Below, piece after piece: positions 56,521 through 64,000 of a stretch of DNA of 64,000 nt. Where the stretch lies: positions 45,714 to 109,713 of the forward strand of contig NZ_AZEA01000005.1 in NCBI RefSeq assembly GCF_001435575.1, written 5' to 3'. The notes below the pieces were generated by a model. The model was not told where the DNA came from, did not search any database, and was given only the letters and a program-made list of their open reading frames with translations. Origin of the DNA: Lentilactobacillus sunkii DSM 19904. GTDB lineage: Bacteria; Bacillota; Bacilli; Lactobacillales; Lactobacillaceae. The position numbers and the translations under genes were made by a program. Positions within the stretch are counted from its first letter, which is position 1. Every line of letters starts with the position of its first letter.

Positions 56521-57351
56521 TTATTTCAATTCACCAAGGAAGCTCTTCCCAATCGATTCATTGGAAATGTCGAGCCCGAAGATTTCCCCGATCGTAGCGC
56601 CAATATCAGCAAGTGTCCTTCTAATACCGAGCGCTTTTCCTTCAGGCGACGAAGATGTGTAGGCAATCAGCGGCAGGTACTCGCGAGTCGGCGTCACGTC
56701 TAACGTTGAATCGTTGGCAAACGACGCCGTAATGATCAACAGGTCCGTGCTGTACAATTCACGCATCAGCCGGGCCAAATGCTGGTCCACCAGCTTCAAT
56801 GCATCGACACTACCTTTGAGGTCGTCCGATGCATTGCTCTCCTGAAGCCCCATCGTCCGAAAATAAAGCAGGCCATTATTCGGGGCAACTACCTGCTGAT
56901 GAAGCTGCTCAAATCCAGCATCATCAGTATTGACAGGAATCACTTCAGCTTCGTTTTGATTGGACAAGTAGCTCTGATAGTTGCTGATCAGTATTGAGTG
57001 AACCCCCAAAAGGCCAACAATCGAATCAATGACGCTGGTCGTTCTGGTTAGAGACTGAAAATCAAACATTTCCCGCAAGCCGCTTAATGTGGAGTTATCC
57101 CGACTCTTGGAACGAATCTTACCAAAAAAGCCAATCGGATCATCAGCTGGCGCAAGTCCGACAACCGGATCACTATAGCGGATGTTTCCGAGCCCGAGCC
57201 GATTCAAAGTCGGCAGTTGGAAATCATCGCCATCATGGACTGCAATGTGTCCAAGCGTATCGGCACCAACTGAATTAAATCGATTTGCGTCACTACACTC
57301 ACCAACACCGAGTGAAGCGAGATCAAGTACAATTACCCGACGAAAGTTCAT
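56521..57351 (-). CDS. Degenerate phosphopentomutase-like protein
   Basis: 276 aa, related to DeoB of the alkaline phosphatase superfamily but shorter than the usual 390 or so, with a reduced cap. The start (LGVGECSDANRFNSVGADTLGHIA) and end (TREYLPLIAYT, RRTLADIGATIGEIFG, SFLGEL) are clearly DeoB-like. The metal-site segment normally read as TADHGND is TASFAND here, the HTREY histidine is proline (PTREY), and the nucleophile region DTTTGHWEM is DNSTLSGLREM. At least three catalytic or metal-binding residues are lost, so it is probably not a phosphopentomutase. First gene of the nucleoside operon. ATG at 57351 with AAGGAAG. Confidence 0.75.
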   Translation of the reverse strand: MNFRRVIVLDLASLGVGECSDANRFNSVGADTLGHIAVHDGDDFQLPTLNRLGLGNIRYSDPVVGLAPADDPIGFFGKIRSKSRDNSTLSGLREMFDFQSLTRTTSVIDSIVGLLGVHSILISNYQSYLSNQNEAEVIPVNTDDAGFEQLHQQVVAPNNGLLYFRTMGLQESNASDDLKGSVDALKLVDQHLARLMRELYSTDLLIITASFANDSTLDVTPTREYLPLIAYTSSSPEGKALGIRRTLADIGATIGEIFGLDISNESIGKSFLGELK

Positions 57352-57479
57352 CAGAAACTTCCTTTCCACTTCAAAACTTTGTTCAGAAAAAATTAATCTA
57401 TGTGAATAGAATACCGCATTCTGGAAAGACCTGGCAATAAAAATGTCCTTATGACGTGAAGTAATACGGTTTACTTTTC

Positions 57480-57493
57480 TGATTGCGCTTTCA
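57480..57493 (-). promoter_or_regulatory. cre site upstream of nucleoside operon
   Basis: TGAAAGCGCAATCA on the minus strand matches the cre consensus at 13 of 14 positions, about 130 bases before the DeoB-like start. In the 442-base gap 57352-57793 only this site, the hairpin element and a low-complexity stretch (57535-57660) are seen. Confidence 0.55.
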
Positions 57494-57672
57494 TTATATC
57501 AAAGTGTGAGGACATCGTAAACAAAAAAATTTGATTGACAAAGTTGGGTGGGGGTGTTTATGGGTGGATGGGACTTATGTATGGGGAGTCTATGTATGAT
57601 GAGTTGGTGGAGGTTTGTTTTTGGTCTTTGTTTTGTGGTTAAGGTTCTTTGCTTTTTCCTTCTCAGTAGCCG

Positions 57673-57788
57673 AAATGTGCTCCGACGCAACCGAGGCTAA
57701 CTTCTAAGCCAACTTTGATTCAAACCCAAGTCCAGGGTTTCAACCAAAGTTACCTTAGAAACCGCCTCACCCGTTGCTCATCGCACTC
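57673..57788 (-). repeat. Intergenic hairpin element copy 5
   Basis: Reverse orientation: reads GAGTGCGA from 57788 and ends GAGCACATTT at 57673. GCAAC/GTTGC and GAGGC/GCCTC outer pairing with TTTCTAAGG and CTTAGAA inside. Core closely matches copy 3 at 46314. Confidence 0.75.
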
Positions 57789-57793
57789 TGCAC

Positions 57794-57842
57794 AAAAAAT
57801 AGGATTTAAACTCGCTTTTGAAACTGCAAGTCTAAATCCTAT
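57794..57842 (-). terminator. Terminator of candidate ncRNA
   Basis: On the minus strand ATAGGATTTAGACTTGC pairs with GCGAGTTTAAATCCTAT (15 of 17), followed by TTTTT. Confidence 0.88.
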
Positions 57843-58547
57843 ACGGAAGGGAACTTTGGGGTAACTACCCACTTAATTAAAACTTTAATGTCTTATCGCC
57901 TCAATCTAACTATTTATTGATCCAGCTGCCGCAAACTTTAATCATTTTCACGTTTTTACTTTATTGATAAATTTGCCGTGTGATCAATATTTTGGTTCTT
58001 CGTGAAACTATTATACTTGGAACACTTGCTTGGTACGTGCTACATAAACCTTGGTGCTGATAGCCTTGTACACGGTACTTTACGCGTGAACTATAAAACT
58101 TTCATCAACTTGATTCACATCAATTTGATATTCGAACCTGAATCTCTCAGATTCACCACAATTGACCTCTGTACATAACCCTTTTCAATTACTCCAACAG
58201 GTTTTCAATGGAGAATCGTCGAATTCATGTCTGAACTTTTGTGACTCATAACATTATATTCAAACACTTAATCACCTGAATTAACCTTCTGTTATTTTAA
58301 ACTGTAACAATTTGAAACTCTGTGAATCCTTTGAAACAATCGGCTAAATAAAGCATTCTTATCAAACTACCATGCTTCTTGTGAATCGTGAACCTCAAAC
58401 TCTTAAAACTTAAAATAAACAACTATGCGTTCTACACGTGAAACATTTGAAAATAACTCTGTGACGAAACAACATACTAATCTAGGATCAGAGAACATTC
58501 AAAGTAGGATGTAAACCCCTGTGCTTCGAACTTCTTTTCCCTTCCTT
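57794..58547 (-). ncRNA. Candidate large structured non-coding RNA
   Basis: About 750 bases without an open frame of note on either strand, between a promoter at 58554-58581 and a strong terminator at 57794-57842. The two ends of the transcript pair in nested order: GGAAGGGAA (58537-58545) with TTCCCTTCC (57845-57853); GGGGT (58515-58519) with ACCCC (57858-57862); CCTACTT (58502-58508) with AAGTGGG (57868-57874); and AATGT.CT...ATC (58486-58499) with GAT.AGACATT (57887-57897). The interior has smaller hairpins (GAATCTGAGAGATTC) and many GTTC/GATTCA repeats. Large ornate RNAs such as ROOL, GOLLD and the long RNA of L. salivarius also close their ends; relation to them is untested. A tRNA or tmRNA is excluded by inspection. 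Confidence 0.65.
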
Positions 58548-58553
58548 GACTAT

Positions 58554-58581
58554 ATAATATCATATCTGTAAGCGTTTGCAA
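58554..58581 (-). promoter_or_regulatory. Promoter of candidate ncRNA with cre
   Basis: On the minus strand TTGCAA (58576-58581), 16 bases, TATTAT (58554-58559). The cre TGTAAGCGTTTGCA at 58567-58580 (13 of 14) covers the -35 and spacer, so CcpA should repress it on good sugars. Start expected near 58547. Confidence 0.7.
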
Positions 58582-58645
58582 GTATTAAATACTCTTTTTT
58601 TAAATTTATTTCAGAACGTTATATTCCATGGCTTTAAAGGCAGTC

Positions 58646-58672
58646 AAAAAGCCGGTTAAATCAACTTAACCG
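58646..58672 (-). terminator. Terminator of surface protein gene
   Basis: On the minus strand GTCGGTTAA/TTAACCGGC stem followed by TTTTTG. Confidence 0.8.
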
Positions 58673-58687
58673 ACCCTTTTGTGAATG

Positions 58688-59764
58688 CTATTTAAATAAA
58701 AATTTAAGTGGATCAAAAGCAAAGAACGTCACGCCTGAAACTGCAATTACCGCCAGCGTTACCATAATTGGCAGTGTTTCGGAAATCCCGGTTGTATCAT
58801 GGTCCATGTACTTGACGTGCTTAACCGGAGTCGTCAGTGTGACTTTTCTGCCAGTTACTGTTGTAACCTTTCCCGGCTTCTGAGCAGTCTTCAATACATG
58901 ACTATAAATCTTGTCAGAGAATGCGTTGAAAGTGAGCAGCTTGGTCTTACTGTTGCCTGCTGTGGCGACTGCTTTAATTGCTTTGGAATCACTTTTTGAA
59001 AGTTTATCGGCAAATGTATCACCGGAAATGTCGTTATGAACGCGACTTTCAATAATCGGCTGATTGGGAACGATTAAAGTTTCCTCAACTTTATTGGGAT
59101 TTGCCGAATCCGGCGACTCCAATACAACTGCGTTATCAGCGGGTGCTTCAGCAGTTGGAGCTGACGTGGCTGATTCATCTTCTGAATCCGCCTTGTCAGA
59201 ATCATCAGTCACTTTGTCAACAACGGTTTTGACAACCTTGTTGATCGTATCGTCATTGGCACCACCGACAACCGATGTTCCGGCATTAACACTTGTAATT
59301 GTGGTGGAGCCGGATTTATCCTCTTCCTTATCAGATGTCTCATCCGCAGTATCCTCAGCTGCTTCAGAAGTCACTTGTGGCTCCTGGGTATCATCGGAAC
59401 TTGTGGCAGTGGCATCGGATGACGAGTCATCTTTTGCTGTCGTCTGGCTGTCAGTCGTATCATTGTTATTGGTTGGCTTAACCTGATTATTCTTAGCATC
59501 CCCATATGTAGTCTTTACGCTACTGTTTGAATCATCATTGGTTTTCAAAGTATCAGCCGTATCGTCCTTAGCAGTATTAGTCACAGACGATGCTTTCGCT
59601 GCAACCCCACTTGTCGGACTGACGGTTGTTGTCGACTTTGCTTGAACTTGGACTGTTGCTGTTGTTTCATTGGTATCAGCGTTGGCTTGGGAACTCATCC
59701 CCAAACCACCGAAGACCATCATTGAAAATAACAGTATTAACCTGTATTTTGACCTGGTATTCAT
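58688..59764 (-). CDS. Secreted Ser/Thr/Asp-rich membrane-anchored protein
   Basis: A 358 aa protein with a signal peptide (cleavage near SQANA, residue 29), a low-complexity acidic Ser/Thr/Asp-rich stalk to about residue 245, a small folded-looking part (NAFSDKIYSHVLKTAQ) and a C-terminal membrane helix (PIMVTLAVIAVSGVTFFAF) ending in FLFK. There is no LPxTG sortase motif. GGGGGAT before the ATG. No family recognised; a wall-spanning stalk or adhesin-like protein is plausible. Downstream of it lies the candidate ncRNA promoter. Confidence 0.65.
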   Translation of the reverse strand: MNTRSKYRLILLFSMMVFGGLGMSSQANADTNETTATVQVQAKSTTTVSPTSGVAAKASSVTNTAKDDTADTLKTNDDSNSSVKTTYGDAKNNQVKPTNNNDTTDSQTTAKDDSSSDATATSSDDTQEPQVTSEAAEDTADETSDKEEDKSGSTTITSVNAGTSVVGGANDDTINKVVKTVVDKVTDDSDKADSEDESATSAPTAEAPADNAVVLESPDSANPNKVEETLIVPNQPIIESRVHNDISGDTFADKLSKSDSKAIKAVATAGNSKTKLLTFNAFSDKIYSHVLKTAQKPGKVTTVTGRKVTLTTPVKHVKYMDHDTTGISETLPIMVTLAVIAVSGVTFFAFDPLKFLFK

Positions 59765-59959
59765 CTGTTATATCCCCCGTTTGTACATTCAACAATTGAC
59801 TAAATGCATTTCTTGCTAAATGTAAGCATAATTGATTTACTAAAAATAAGCAAGTTGTGTGCAAACTCTTCATTTTAAAGTAAGCGGTATGTAAGACTTT
59901 CGTAACAATATCATGCTAAAGTAATACATAGTTGAATTTTTATGAGGAGATAATAGAAT

Positions 59960-61177
59960 ATGAAAAAACATTTTTACATAGCGACCGCTGTCACGGCAGC
60001 GCTGGGGATCGCGATGTTCATGGCACCTGCAAACGCCGCGTCAACTGATCCGACGACAACAACGCCAACAAGTTCATCTAGTTCGTCAAGCTCAACGAGT
60101 ACTAAATCCGATGCAACAAAAGATAAAACTAAAAAAGTGATTCCTGCTGCAACACTGGTCTCCACCGAAAGTTACGACCAACCACTTCCCTATCATATGA
60201 AGAGCGGCTATATTTACACCACTTCAGGATTAAATAAAACATTGGGATCCGCAAAAGATTTTGCCAAAGTCACCTGGTATGCTTATAAAAAAGTCGTAAT
60301 CGACCGTTCTGCTCAAGGCAAAGGAACCTCTGTCTGGTATTATGTTAAGAGTGGAAACGGCAAGCAGACCGGCTACGTATGGCACGGTAATTTACAGGAT
60401 ATTTCGGAAGGAACGTTTGACATCGCAATGAAAAATAGTGACTACTTCAGTAAAGATAAAATAATCACCATGGGAGATTCAATTACCGCCGGATACGATG
60501 GCTATGAAACTTTGGATTCCGGATACCCAACGTGGTTAGCCAGATATCTTGGAACGACCGTTGATAACGCCGCTTATAATGGCGCCTTTCTCGGCGATGC
60601 CGGTGAAATGGCAACTCCAGGTGATTTGAGCACAACCGTTAATGACACCAACTTTGCCAAATACGATGTTGCCACAATCGCTTATGGAACCAATGATTAC
60701 GGCCATACTGACAACACAATTGATCAGCTTAAAAGTATTTTGGATTCAAACATTAAGAAAATGAAAGCCGAGAATCCGAAATTAATTATTTACGGTTTCC
60801 TGCCGATCACTCGTTATGACAATAACCAGAACTCTGACGAAGTGACTGGCCAAGGCGGCTACACCATGAACGATTTACGGGCGGCAGAAGCTCAGGTCTA
60901 CCAGGACAATGACGTGCCCGTCTTAAATTGGAATGATGTTGACCCCAACTTAATTACCGACGCCAACCATATTGATCGTTTCAACGACGGCCGGCTTCAC
61001 CCAGCAGCCAAGACTTATCAGCTGATGGCACGTGATATTGCCAAGTTCATGATTGACAATTTCCCACAGGATCAAATTAAGAAGACCACATCAAGCAAGA
61101 AGAAAACAACCAAGACAACTAACAAGACCACAACGGCAAAGAAAACAACTTCTACCAAAGCCACAAGTCAATACTAA
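59960..61177 (+). CDS. Secreted SGNH/GDSL hydrolase
   Basis: A 405 aa exported esterase-like protein. Signal peptide to about residue 27, Ser/Thr linker, a beta-rich domain (YIYTTSGLNKTLGSAKDF, about 83-145; SH3 or GW-like, for wall binding) and an SGNH domain with MGDSITAG (Ser174), YGTNDYG (Asn245) and DGRLHP (His347). The tail (about 375-405) is Lys/Thr repeats, suited to binding wall polymers. Substrate may be an acetylated or acylated wall glycan; not shown. Confidence 0.85.
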   Translation: MKKHFYIATAVTAALGIAMFMAPANAASTDPTTTTPTSSSSSSSSTSTKSDATKDKTKKVIPAATLVSTESYDQPLPYHMKSGYIYTTSGLNKTLGSAKDFAKVTWYAYKKVVIDRSAQGKGTSVWYYVKSGNGKQTGYVWHGNLQDISEGTFDIAMKNSDYFSKDKIITMGDSITAGYDGYETLDSGYPTWLARYLGTTVDNAAYNGAFLGDAGEMATPGDLSTTVNDTNFAKYDVATIAYGTNDYGHTDNTIDQLKSILDSNIKKMKAENPKLIIYGFLPITRYDNNQNSDEVTGQGGYTMNDLRAAEAQVYQDNDVPVLNWNDVDPNLITDANHIDRFNDGRLHPAAKTYQLMARDIAKFMIDNFPQDQIKKTTSSKKKTTKTTNKTTTAKKTTSTKATSQY

Positions 61178-61190
61178 TAGATTGTAAATC

Positions 61191-61226
61191 AAAGGGATGC
61201 TTCCAATTGGGAGCATCCCTTTTTTC
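61191..61226. terminator. Bidirectional terminator
   Basis: AAAGGGATGCTTCC/GGGAGCATCCCTTT hairpin followed by T run; shared by convergent genes. Confidence 0.85.
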
Positions 61227-61233
61227 ATTATAT

Positions 61234-62280
61234 TTAATTAAACGGTCGCGCAATCCCTGCAATATCCGATCGCTGGCTGTTTCGAATCGGCTGAACCATA
61301 ATTCTTGGCGGCCAGCTTTCGATCACTTTGTTCTTACCCAGATAAATTGCCACATGCCAGATGACATGGGTCCCCGGTTGATAATAAAAGACCAGATCGC
61401 CACGTTGTCTGTGGGAATAAGCAACGTGCCTTAACTTTTTGGATGCCCAAAGGTTTCTGGAATTCCACTCGTTTCCAGGATAAGCATGGTGAATGGAGCT
61501 CGTAGGCAGTGGATTGATTCCACCTGCATAAAGTGCCTGCATGACAAGACCAGAACAGTCGGTTCCATATTTAGGACTTGATGATGAGCCCACCAGATAA
61601 GGATTACCCATGTAACGATAGGCCTGGTGAATCATTGCCTCAATATGCTGGGACCGGCCATTCCAGGCAAAAGCTTTTAACGGTGCGACATAACTGTCGA
61701 TCCCCGTCCACGCCTTTTTGGAGAAACCCATTTTGAGCCAGGTCTTTTCATCCACGTTTCCAGTCACTTTTAAGTGATGACGACTTTGGAATCGCTTAAC
61801 GGCATTGTAGGTTGCCTGGTTATATTTGTCATAACCGGCATAGGTGCCCATCTTTCGCATAATGTACCAAGTCTTGATTCCTTCAAAATGACGTTTCACT
61901 GTGTAGCCGACTTTACCGAATGGCTTAATTTGAGTGTATTGAACCTGATAGTATTTTTTCGGGTTTTGATAACCCTTTGTTTTGGCGACAAATGATTTGC
62001 TGGCAGTCAAATACTTACCAGTATTGGTTTGCAAAACAGGTGCCTTGCCCGCCTCATTGATCACCTTACTAATTTTAGCGTAGTGGCCAGCGGATACTTT
62101 GGCTGACTTGTGAGTCTTGGCAGCGTCTTTATACAAGATAACCTGACGTTTAGTCTTGATGATTTCAGGATTGCTCGTGTAATACTGGCTGTCAGCCTGA
62201 ACACTTGACCCAATACTGAGCAGTAACATAGTGGTTAATGATAGAAAAATTGCGAGTGTGATTCGTTGAAAATTCTTCAT
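61234..62280 (-). CDS. Secreted NlpC/P60 peptidoglycan hydrolase
   Basis: A 348 aa wall hydrolase. Signal peptide to about residue 29 (SVQA), beta-rich repeats (about 30-140), a PG_binding_1 domain (YNQATYNAVKRFQSRHHLKVTG) and an NlpC/P60 cysteine peptidase with GTDCSGLV (Cys242) and IWHVAIYLG (His309). Such enzymes cut the D-Glu to diamino acid bond of peptide stems. It follows the C39-like gene by 18 bases in one operon. Confidence 0.9.
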   Translation of the reverse strand: MKNFQRITLAIFLSLTTMLLLSIGSSVQADSQYYTSNPEIIKTKRQVILYKDAAKTHKSAKVSAGHYAKISKVINEAGKAPVLQTNTGKYLTASKSFVAKTKGYQNPKKYYQVQYTQIKPFGKVGYTVKRHFEGIKTWYIMRKMGTYAGYDKYNQATYNAVKRFQSRHHLKVTGNVDEKTWLKMGFSKKAWTGIDSYVAPLKAFAWNGRSQHIEAMIHQAYRYMGNPYLVGSSSSPKYGTDCSGLVMQALYAGGINPLPTSSIHHAYPGNEWNSRNLWASKKLRHVAYSHRQRGDLVFYYQPGTHVIWHVAIYLGKNKVIESWPPRIMVQPIRNSQRSDIAGIARPFN

Positions 62281-62298
62281 GAATATAAACTCCCTTAC

Positions 62299-63132
62299 TT
62301 AATAACTAAGTGCTCGATAACCGTCTCTTGAACGGTGATGCTGCATCGTTTTAATCTTCATGCTGGTCTTCTTATCAGTCCATGGATCATTGTAATAGAA
62401 CCGTGAATCCGAGTAACCAGATATGGTAATGGCGTGATTCACAAAACCGTCTACGTTGTTCACCCAGACCACCACTGGATGATCGGATGCAATTTGCTTC
62501 TTCAGCTGGGCAACCGTTGCCCCAGTCATATTTTGGGCACTCCCAGCATGACGCTTGACCACCTTCATCAACCCTTTTGGATAAATGTACCAGCCGGTGG
62601 GGCTGTATGGACTGCCAACAAACCCCTTATTAGGATTACGGCTGCGCGGAACCTGTTTGGCCAGCTGCATCTTGGTTACCTTCGAACCGGCAAAGTTGAG
62701 CATCATCGTGGTCGCGACTATTTCACAGCCGGTTGGAAGCTCCGGTCGTTGTGCAATCAATGGCACATTCAGCCAATGATAGGATTTGTCGGTCCCATTT
62801 TCAGAAACCCATCCGGAAAAATTCTTATATGTAAATTTAAGCCAAGTGCTGTTCCCCACTTTCTCTTTTTGGGTAATGTGAACTTTCCGGCTGTTAAATT
62901 CACGGGCGTAGGCAATCGGTTCAACGTTTTGTGAAGAAGTGTTATAGCCACCAGACTTGTAAATCTTATAATTGTGCGCTTTGCGGGTAAGAATATGGGT
63001 ATAATAATTGGTCTTTGTGAGATTGGATACCTTGTCATGATTGACATCCGCATTGACCGCTGACACAGACGTTACGAGAAGCGTCAGCATCCCCAATATC
63101 ACAACCAAACCTTTCAATATAAAATGCTTCAT
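62299..63132 (-). CDS. Secreted C39-like cysteine peptidase
   Basis: A 277 aa exported protein. Signal peptide ending near VNA (residue 28), a beta-rich SH3-like region (about 40-115) and a C39-type papain-fold domain (PF13529 style): LPTGCEIVATTMM (Cys136), NHAITISGYSD (His233) and YYNDPW. GGGGG lies just before the ATG at 63132. Unlike bacteriocin-processing C39 domains, it is not fused to a transporter; probably acts on wall or surface peptides. Confidence 0.82.
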   Translation of the reverse strand: MKHFILKGLVVILGMLTLLVTSVSAVNADVNHDKVSNLTKTNYYTHILTRKAHNYKIYKSGGYNTSSQNVEPIAYAREFNSRKVHITQKEKVGNSTWLKFTYKNFSGWVSENGTDKSYHWLNVPLIAQRPELPTGCEIVATTMMLNFAGSKVTKMQLAKQVPRSRNPNKGFVGSPYSPTGWYIYPKGLMKVVKRHAGSAQNMTGATVAQLKKQIASDHPVVVWVNNVDGFVNHAITISGYSDSRFYYNDPWTDKKTSMKIKTMQHHRSRDGYRALSY

Positions 63133-63249
63133 GATGACCCCCAACATTTAAGATAATTATGATTATACTATTTCTTAGTAAGTGTTTCTATGGATTTTAC
63201 TAAACTGTTGAAAATTCAGATATTCATCAAAGCGACTATCCTTCAACAC

Positions 63250-63272
63250 AGCGTTTGATAGTATTAAACGCT
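63250..63272. promoter_or_regulatory. Inverted repeat, likely antitoxin autoregulation site
   Basis: AGCGTTT-N9-AAACGCT, a perfect 7+9+7 inverted repeat 39 bases before the first antitoxin-like gene. Such repeats are typical operators for antitoxin autorepression. Confidence 0.6.
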
Positions 63273-63310
63273 AAAACTTGGTATCATTAATTTAAACAAG
63301 GAGGGTTATT

Positions 63311-63604
63311 ATGACAGTCTTGAATACACCACTTATGTCCGTTACCGAATTGCAGAAATCCCCAACTAAAGCTTTTGAAAAAGCAAAATGGAATGAAACC
63401 GGCGTGTTTGTTCTTAAACGTAATGAGATGCTCGGTGTCATATTGTCAAAAAAAGACTACGATAAAATCATGCATGAGCTCGAGGAGCTGAGGTGTAAAG
63501 TTTTTGATGCGGGAATTGAACACAAGATGAATAATAACATCCCCGAACACTATACCGATTACGAAATGCTTGGCCCAACTAATGACAGTATGATTCTTGA
63601 TTAA
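63311..63604 (+). CDS. Phd/YefM-type antitoxin-like protein 1
   Basis: A 97 aa protein. N-terminal PLMSVTELQKSPTKAFEKAK and ETGVFVLKRNEMLGVILSKKDYDKIM match the Phd/YefM DNA-binding fold; the acidic C-terminus (after residue 70) would wrap a toxin. GGAGGG before the ATG. First of three closely packed genes behind an inverted repeat. Confidence 0.8.
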   Translation: MTVLNTPLMSVTELQKSPTKAFEKAKWNETGVFVLKRNEMLGVILSKKDYDKIMHELEELRCKVFDAGIEHKMNNNIPEHYTDYEMLGPTNDSMILD

Positions 63605-63617
63605 ATGGAGGCAAATC

Positions 63618-63938
63618 ATGCATCGAAAAATTATTGCAAGGCCGGATATTAAAATTACTGAGCTGAAAAGTTCATCAACTAAAGACTTTAAGAAGGCATT
63701 GAACGAACACGCAGAATTATATGTAACTGATCAGCAAGAAACACTGGGAATCATACTCTCGCTCAATCATTACAATGAATTGATGGATCAAATGCAACAC
63801 TTGAAGGATCTGCTTTACAACCAAGAAATCAAACACAGGATCAACGAGAAGAATCCGAAATTTTATTCTGATGAAGAAGTTCGTGGCGATCTCTCCAAAG
63901 ATGAATCATCCATTGATCCAAACGATGGTTGGGAATGA
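63618..63938 (+). CDS. Phd/YefM-type antitoxin-like protein 2
   Basis: A 106 aa protein similar to the preceding one: KITELKSSSTKDFKKALNEH, LYVTDQQETLGIILSLNHYNELM, then an acidic tail. TGGAGG before the ATG at 63618. It overlaps the next start by four bases (ATGA). Two antitoxin-like proteins in a row is unusual; one may be specialised for regulation. Confidence 0.78.
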   Translation: MHRKIIARPDIKITELKSSSTKDFKKALNEHAELYVTDQQETLGIILSLNHYNELMDQMQHLKDLLYNQEIKHRINEKNPKFYSDEEVRGDLSKDESSIDPNDGWE

Positions 63939-64000
63939 CAAATATTCCAAACAAAAACCAGCGACCCGAAATTAATGGTTCTACAATATCTGTTGTTGGT
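63935..64000 (+). CDS. Gene cut by window edge, possible toxin
   Basis: ATG at 63935 overlaps the stop of the second antitoxin-like gene (ATGA). The 22 codons to the window end (MTNIPNKNQRPE, then INGSTISVVG) stay open. Translational coupling to an antitoxin suggests a toxin, but the fragment is too short to classify. Confidence 0.5.
   Translation, partial: MTNIPNKNQRPEINGSTISVVG

Noticed and set aside
57499..57690. 63-codon minus-strand frame before the DeoB-like gene
   Set aside because: Low-complexity Pro/His/Thr/Lys sequence overlapping the promoter region and hairpin element 5; no ribosome binding site.
57950..58500. tRNA or tmRNA in the ORF-free region because of GGTTCGAAT
   Set aside because: The T-loop-like sequence lacks flanking five-base pairs, an acceptor stem and CCA; no tag-peptide frame.
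59064..59486. 140-codon plus-strand frame opposite the surface protein
   Set aside because: It mirrors the Ser/Thr/Asp-rich repeats of the minus-strand gene; no ribosome binding site and low complexity throughout.

Overview
The window looks like the chromosome of a lactobacillus (Lactobacillaceae, low-GC Gram-positive). Signs are the two-subunit beta-galactosidase LacL/LacM, an IMP dehydrogenase without CBS domains, many TTG starts behind strong AGGAGG-type ribosome binding sites, cre sites for CcpA control, a T-box leader, and a rsmG-parA-parB-DUF951-ychF block of the kind found near the replication origin. Heterofermentative genera such as Lentilactobacillus fit, but the genus cannot be fixed from sequence reading alone. 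No rRNA, tRNA, CRISPR array, prophage or insertion sequence was seen.

Layout. 1-15.3 kb is a sugar-acid and galactoside island: an AraC regulator, a GPH-type transporter with two small unknown paralogues, a GH115-like alpha-glucuronidase with mannonate dehydratase, a divergent GntR regulator, a DUF2264 protein, lacLM, and an MFS transporter with a third copy of the small unknown protein. Three promoters here share one design: TTGACA, a cre site over the -35/spacer, and a palindromic operator just after the -10. I infer one GntR regulon for uronate-decorated oligosaccharides. 15.5-27 kb holds a tyrosine phosphatase broken by a stop codon, CorA, MntH, a TetR regulator, a purine-type permease behind PurR-like boxes, a cold-shock protein, a GRP sugar transporter, an unusual DNA glycosylase, an acetyltransferase and a YjeM-type permease. 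27.4-35.5 kb has alpha-galactosidase with a LacI regulator, gpmA, an AI-2E-type membrane protein, an anchored TPR protein, yueI and azlCD.

35.6-49 kb contains a response regulator-kinase-DacA operon, NAD salvage (pncB) next to an NrtR-type NUDIX regulator with two identical palindromic operators, a secreted matrixin-like metalloprotease, guaB, and the ychF/parB/parA/rsmG block. 49.2-57.4 kb holds oppA-pepT under a T-box and a nucleoside operon: a degenerate phosphopentomutase-like protein, a CNT transporter, an AzgA-type permease and a nucleoside hydrolase. 57.8-58.55 kb has no gene, but it has a sigma-A promoter with a cre site, a strong terminator, and four nested helices pairing its two ends. 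It is the best candidate here for an undescribed large structured RNA. The last 5 kb encodes secreted wall-associated proteins (SGNH hydrolase, NlpC/P60, C39-like) and two tandem Phd/YefM-like antitoxins with a third overlapping gene that leaves the window.

A second new-looking feature is a family of about 116-153 bp intergenic elements (five copies plus a remnant). They share the ends GAGTGYGA and GRRCACGTTT around hairpins that differ between copies but keep their pairing.
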